Source of the DNA: Allium sativum
Taxonomy: Eukaryota > Streptophyta > Magnoliopsida > Asparagales > Amaryllidaceae
Length of the DNA stretch: 64,000 nt
Reading direction: 5' to 3'
NCBI GenBank assembly: GCA_030737875.1
Contig: CM060918.1
Span: 769,290,552 to 769,354,551 of the forward strand
Shown: in pieces, positions 58,444 through 64,000 of the stretch
How the letters are laid out: each line of letters starts with the position of its first letter
Numbering within the stretch: position 1 is the stretch's first letter
Made by a program: the position numbers and the translations under genes
The notes under the pieces: generated by a model
Database searches by the model: none
The model's input: the letters and a program-made list of their open reading frames with translations, nothing else
Told to the model about the DNA's origin: nothing

Positions 58444-60534
58444 GCAATTAGCAAAATAAGGCACGATGATCTGAAGTCGATTGGGGGACGAATGAGTATC
58501 TCGTGTAAGCGATTAGAGTGATCGATGTGAGGGAGAAGCGCGACTGTGTGAATACCGCGACACGAATGGTTGAGGGGTGTGGTTCTTGAAGGTGCACTAT
58601 TTATGATTGCCTATGCGAACTAGAGCAAGGCGAAGGCAGTTGTCTCATGTGGCTATTGTATTCAGAGACAGTGGGAGCAATGAAGATTTGTTGGTATTTC
58701 AATGAGTTCTCACTAATATCTATATCTGATTCCTCCTAAATATATAAATGATTTTTTTAGTAGATTACACATTTGAATGGATTGGTGATAAACTTGTTAG
58801 ATATTCCACCAATTTGATATTCCACCGATTTGAATTCTCCACAGGTTAGATATTCTACCGGTTTGAATTCTCCACAAGTTGGAGGATCATGTCGAGAATG
58901 TGGACAGGTCAAAACTCTGTATAGGCTGAAGCTGAAAATTTCTCCTTTGGAGATTTTGGAAAGTTTGATAAATCAGCCAAGACATTTCCATTTGGTATCT
59001 CAGGTGGTTCTTCTTGCATTAATGGCTTCCATGACATCTCAGACTATGAGCATCTAAGGGCTATTTTGTTTCCCATTATTTCCAGTTGCAATGCAGCGAA
59101 AGAAGATTTAACCCCAAACTAGAAAAACTCACAGTTAAAAGTAAACCTGGCAACTGATTGAGGTAGGTTGGCCGTTCATGTCACTTTGAAATTTTATTTC
59201 CTAAAGAGAATGAACCTAAATTTGATGCAGATTGATAGAGTTACCATATTTACTTGAAAAATATTGAACAATATACTATTGGTACATGAGGACCTCATAT
59301 GTCTATTGATGCGCCATTAATTAGAGAAGGTTGAATATTACCAATGTAATATCACTATTTCGTTTAAAATGTGAAAGTTACAAACAAATTATAATAAGTC
59401 CCATTAAACAAGTTACACGTCTTAGAGATTGAGACAACAAACCTTAATTAAGTATAAACTCCAATTTAATTCACTAGGAATTATGATTAGCTTAAAAGAT
59501 GAATAAAATGGAATACAATGGATACACTTATTTGCATACAGCATTTTGCTAATACTAATGAAGAATTTTAACTACTTGTAAATTTCACTTAAAATCCTTT
59601 ACTGTAGATTATAAGCGCTAAACATCATTGCACTTTGTATGTATGCGATTATGTGGTGAATATAGTCGTGAATGTAGTCTTCCATTTTAGTTGATCTATC
59701 TCAGTTAGCGGCTTTCTATTATGGTCGCCGTTATGTCTTTAGCTTAGTGAATTGTTGCCATTAGCTGCTGTAGTGATGAAATCTATGTATAGTTTTTGCC
59801 TTATGTCAAATGTTTGATTCCATTCATGACCAATGTATTACTGCTTATTTTGCTGAATAGTCAAAATAAGAACATGAATGGATGGTTGTTGTAGTTGGGG
59901 TTGATGTTACTTCAACCCAAAAAATATGGGATTCATGCCTAGGCCCAAACCTTTGGAGATATTGCATTTGCATACTTTAATCTATGATTTAAATTGAAAC
60001 AATAATAAATAATAAATCTTATATTATATTTTCTGCATGCATTGCAATCACCTTCAGCAGGGAACAAGGCCATGAAGAAAGCTAGACATTCTTTGTGGCA
60101 GCCTGGGTTATGCTGCTTTTGTAAATAATACTCCAGGAAATATGTTTACTGGTTTTGTAAATAATACTCGAGGAAAGGGTTAGCAGGCAGAGGATACCAA
60201 AACCGCACATTAGTCGTAAGAGTTAGCAGCTTGGACCTGAGCTTTAAACCGGTTATGTAGCAGCAGAACATGTTTATATTAATTAAACCCCATAAATCAA
60301 TGTAACAGTTTCATACCTTTAGTACGGATGAATACATGTGCAGTTTGATATGTAAAAGAATGATATAGTTAGTTGCATTATTCTTAGGTATATATGATTG
60401 TATCCGTAATTATATTTCACTTATATTTTCTGTTTATTTTATCATTTAATTGAGCAGGTAAGTGTGAATGTTTCCATATCAAGTTATGTTGAACAGACCA
60501 AGAGACTATTGGTGAGAGTAGAGATGTATTGCAG
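58444..60534 (+). repeat. Duplicated 2.1-kb segment, copy 2
   Basis: Collinear with 25246-27338. Its left edge coincides with the presumed 9-bp target site of the Mutator-like element, and its right edge with the insertion of copia 2 inside GTATTGCAGTT. The exon-like block at 60455-60508 reads VSVNVSISSYVEQTKRLL, keeping the frame with four replacements relative to copy 1. No function can be given. Confidence 0.9.
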
Positions 60535-60977
60535 TTAATTAGAATATTCAGATTTGATAGAAGAGAAATTGTAATATTGAAATGTACATTGTAAATGAAA
60601 CTGAATGTACATAGAAACATTTAACCCTTTTTATATAAAGTTTAAAGGGTAACGTGAAAGAAAATGGGCTGGACTTAAAGCCCAATACAATAAGGTAAAT
60701 ACTATGTTATTCACGGAGCCGTCATAATTCATTTTCCCCCTCTCAAACCAACCTTAGGGTTAGGGTTTGCTCTCAGAAAACAAAAAAATGGCGACTCCTT
60801 TGGCTTCAATGGACTGATTGATGAGAGATCTTCCTCCACAGGCCTCCACGACAGGTAAATCGAGCTATGCTTGAGTTAATTACTTGAGAGAGCTCGATTT
60901 GCTGAGAGAGGTTAAATTGGACGAGGAGCGATTGTGTTCTTATGAAGTCCTAGCTGAGGAGAGCAGATCTGACAACA
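60535..60977 (-). repeat. Probable 3' LTR of copia 2
   Basis: About 440 bp between the break in the duplicated segment and GACAACA at 60977. On the minus strand it would start TGTTGTCAGATCTGC and contain a TATATAAAAAGGG box near 60632-60644. The partner LTR is outside the window, the polypurine tract is poor (GGCATCTCGTCTGAT), and the outer edge lacks a clear CA, so the limits are provisional. Confidence 0.45.
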
Positions 60978-63900
60978 ATCAGACGAGATGCCACAAGTAG
61001 CTTGAAGTAATTCAGTAGTCTGGAACGTAGATGATTCTTTTGGATCTTTCATCTGTGCTGGTCGCATCTATATTTAATTCTTCTTTGGGTCTGGAGAAGT
61101 TTGGTCTTGACAACGGTTTTGTAAGGATGTCGACTTTCTGATCTGAGGAAGGTATATATCCAATCTTCAATTTTTCTTTTATAACTTGCTCTCTGATGAA
61201 ATATAGATCTAATTCAATATGTTTGGTCTTAGAATGTAGCACTGGATTTGAAGTTAGAGATATTGCACTAATATTATCACACCACACAATAGATTTCTTA
61301 GTGGATGTGATTTGTAATTCACTTAACAGAGATTCTATCCACATAACTTCAGCTGTACAACTAGCCACACTCCTCAATTCTGCTTCTGTACTTGATCTGA
61401 ACACTGTACTTTGTTTTTTAGCACACCAAGATACAGGATTTTTACCCAGGAAAATACAATAACCTAAAGTAGATTTTCAGTCATCACAATCTGTTCCCCA
61501 GTCAGCATCAGCATAAGCATTGATATTTAATGTATTACTTGTCTTCAGAATTAAGCCATGATCAATTGTCCCTATTAGATACCTTAAAATTCTCTTGACA
61601 GCCTTCCAGTGGTTATCTAAGGGATTTTGCATATACTGGCTAACCTTATTGACACTAAAGGCTATGTCTGGTCTTGTTATAGTAGCATATTGAAGTGCAC
61701 CAACTATACTTCTGAAAAAATTTCCATCTTGAAAGGATTCTCCTTTATATTTTGATAGTTGTAAGTTTGTGACCATAGGAGTAGGCAATGACTTTGCTTT
61801 ATGCATTTGAGCTCTGTGAAGAATTTCTGAAATATATTTCTTTTGACTAAGATGTATTTCAGAATCAGATATTCTTTTCACTTCTATACCCAAGAAATAA
61901 TTTAGATTGTCCAAATCTTTGATAGAAAATTCTGAATTCAACATATTTGTAACAACTTTGATTTCATCAGCATTGCTTCCTGTAATGATAAAATCATCAA
62001 CATAAATCAGTATATATGTTGCATCAGAATTAGTAATTTTAATAAAGATTGAGTTATCAGATTTGGAAGATTTGTATCCATGATTGAGCAGGGTTGTTTT
62101 TAATTTGTCAAACCAAACCCTAGGAGCTTGCTTCAACCCATAGATAGCCTTGTTGAGTTTGCACACCAAGTTGTTTGTAGACTGTTGAGTGAACCCTGGA
62201 GGCTGCTCCATGTAAACTTCTTCCTGTAAATCACCATTAAGAAAGGCATTATTAACATCTAATTGTTCAATGTCCCAATTTCTACACAAAGCAATTGTTA
62301 GAATTATTCTAATGGATGTGGGTTTCACAACAGGTGAGAAAGTTTCTGAAAAATCAAAACCATACTGTTGTGAATACCCTTTAGCAACCAGTCTTGCTTT
62401 GTATTTTGAAATTGATCCGTCAGCATTTCTTTTTAATTTAAAAACCCATCTACAGCTAATAATATTTTTGTGTTCTGGTCTTTCAACCAGTTTCCAAGTT
62501 CCCTTCTTAATTAAGGCACTGTATTCATCATTCATAGCGGACTTCCAATTTTCATTTTGAACTGCTTCATAATATGATGATGGCTCTTCAGAAGTAGATG
62601 TAGTATTAAAAATCTTGGGTTTGAAAATTCCACATTTGGCTCTAGTAAGCATTGGATTCTGATTTGTAGTTTCATTACCAGCAACAGCTTGATTATCGTT
62701 TGCATCTCTATTATCAGCTGTATGATTATTATGAGAAGTACTAATACTTTGTCTTCTTTGTTGAGCATTGTCTTCAATTTGATGACTGGAGGATGACTGC
62801 TCTTGACCTGGCCTATCTGAAGGCATGGTGTGTTGAGGGCTTTAATAGCTGCTTTGCTCTTGACCTGGCCTTCTTATGGCACAGTGAGTTGAGAGTTTGA
62901 ATTTGCACCATGTCTATCAACATGAATTGGCACTAACACTTCAGTCTCATCAGGTATGTCATACAATACCTATCTAGTATTTGTACCTTTTTCTGAAATA
63001 CTTTCACAATCTTTGCTAAAAGGATATTCATGTTCATTAAACTTTACATGTCTAGAAATATAGATCCTTCCCTTCTTATCTAGACATTTATATCATTTTT
63101 GTTTGTTGCAATATCCCAGAAAAGTACAAGGTGTTGACCTATAATCTAATTTATGATTGTTATAAGGCTTTATATAAGGAAAACATTGGCATCCAAACAC
63201 TTTTAAATGTTTGTAATCTGGTTTAATTTTAGTTAAAACTTCTTGGGGACATTTGAATTTTAATACCTTAGTAGGCATTAAGTTAATCAAATGTACTGCA
63301 GTATAAAATGCATCTGCCAAATACTTAAAAGGCATAGATGCTTGTGCTAACAAAGTCAAACCAGTTTCAACAATATGCCTATGTTTTCTTTCAATTAACC
63401 CATTCTGTTCTGAAGTGTAGGGACATGTAGTTCTATGATTAGTACCCTTTTTTATCAAAAAATGATTTTAAGGGTAAAAATTCTCTTCCACCATCTATCT
63501 AAAAGGTGTGTATTTTATTTCCAGTCATGTTTTCAACTTTGTTAATAAATTGTATCACCACATTACTAGTTTCAGACTTAGATTTTAGCATATAAATCCA
63601 TACAAATCTAGAGTATGCATCAATGAATGATATATAATACTTGTGACCATAGCAAGAATTAATATGTGCAGGTCCCCACAAATCCATAGCTATTAGTTCA
63701 AGTGGCCTAGAATAAACAGTGTGTGAGTCTGGAAATGCAAGTTTATGACTCTTTCCCAATTGAAAAGCAGAACACATATATGATTCAGGAAATTGATAGG
63801 CAGAAAAATTATTATTCATCATTACATGCTTAGTAATTTTTATACTGGGATGACCCAGTTTATAGTGCCACAAGTCAAAGTCCTTAGTGCAGTTAGAATC

Positions 63901-64000
63901 ATTAGTAACAGATATTATACAATTATCATTTTTATGATCAGAATTATTTGAACTAATATCAAATCCGTATAATCCATTACTCTTTTTACCCTGCAATAGA
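60978..64000 (-). mobile_element. Ty1-copia retrotransposon 2, partial (continues beyond window)
   Basis: Minus-strand pol of a copia element with conserved domain order: integrase at the right, then reverse transcriptase and RNase H to the left. Gag, protease and the 5' LTR lie beyond 64000. It differs from copia 1 in sequence, RT signature (IYVDDFIITGSN) and LTR. Confidence 0.93.
61012..63996 (-). pseudogene. copia 2 pol (integrase, reverse transcriptase, RNase H), few stops
   Basis: 63996-63499: gag-pre-integrase and integrase core with DLWHYKLGHPSIKI and MDLWGPAHINSCYGHKYY. A TAG follows IHTF, then IDGGREF and the second core part (63458-63093) with TSEQNGLIERKHRHIVE. 62826-61477: a variable linker, then reverse transcriptase with NENWKSAMNDEY, SCRWVFKLKRN, LDVNNAFLNGDLQEEVYME and YVDD, and the RNase H start ADADWG. 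A TGA (61477-61479) stands where Arg is expected (DCDD*KST). RNase H continues to 61012 with STEAELRSVA and VWCDNISAISL. Stops also fall in the linker between integrase and RT (62827-63092). The pol is close to intact but not functional as read. Confidence 0.93.

Noticed and set aside
60787..60812. ATGGCGACTCC start with leader-like AGGGTTAGGGTTTGC upstream on the plus strand
   Set aside because: The frame stops after about nine codons and the stretch fits better as the LTR of copia 2 on the other strand.
1..64000. Endogenous pararetrovirus sequence
   Set aside because: All reverse transcriptase motifs seen are of copia type and the gypsy part is gag only. No movement-protein or coat motifs of that virus group were noticed.

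Overview
This window is transposon-dense nuclear DNA from a flowering plant, most likely a eudicot with a large repeat-rich genome. The evidence is spliced reading frames, AT-rich sequence with long (TA)n and (CA)n tracts, and plant-specific element families: CACTA/EnSpm, Ty1-copia, Ty3-gypsy Tat and chromovirus types, and a Mutator-like element with a plant mobile domain gene. I found no intact host gene that I can name, no rRNA or tRNA gene, no CRISPR array and no bacterial operon.

Layout from the left. 1-5500 is part of a giant LTR that landed in the last visible exon of a CACTA element (5501-11473). That element has a transposase-like TnpA gene that is open up to the insertion and a decayed TnpD (TNP2) gene. 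11474-17320 holds a possible spliced gene of unknown identity on the minus strand. 17554-23313 is a complete but defective copia element with apparently identical 1107-bp LTRs and a CATAT target duplication. 24010-29155 carries exons of a second CACTA TnpA gene. One of its introns contains a smaller CACTA-like element (about 24183-28762) with pieces of unrelated genes. 29156-31900 is unassigned sequence with a promoter-like module.

From 31901 a Tat-lineage gypsy element begins. Its 5' LTR is split by a 2480-bp gypsy solo LTR (32415-34894, target duplication CAAGC). A few codons into its gag gene it is split again by a 13.2-kb non-autonomous retrotransposon (35363-48592) with two 6.1-kb LTRs around a 1.03-kb non-coding centre. 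Its gag resumes at 48593 and stops abruptly near 49935. 49936-58434 is a Mutator-like element with a plant mobile domain gene on the minus strand. It is interrupted by a tandem LTR-internal-LTR-internal-LTR array (50692-54446, target duplication TTGAA). 58444-60534 is a second copy of the 2.1-kb segment found at 25246-27338. It is cut at its 3' side by a second copia element running on the minus strand to the window end.

The strongest candidate for something undescribed is the giant-LTR family. It has three LTR copies here, no coding capacity, tRNA-iMet primer site and polypurine tract signatures, an LTR promoter followed by a GC-rich leader exon and a splice donor, four repeated stem-loop motifs, and an array of short A/T palindromes. 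All identifications rest on reading the sequence and recalling family motifs. No search was run.
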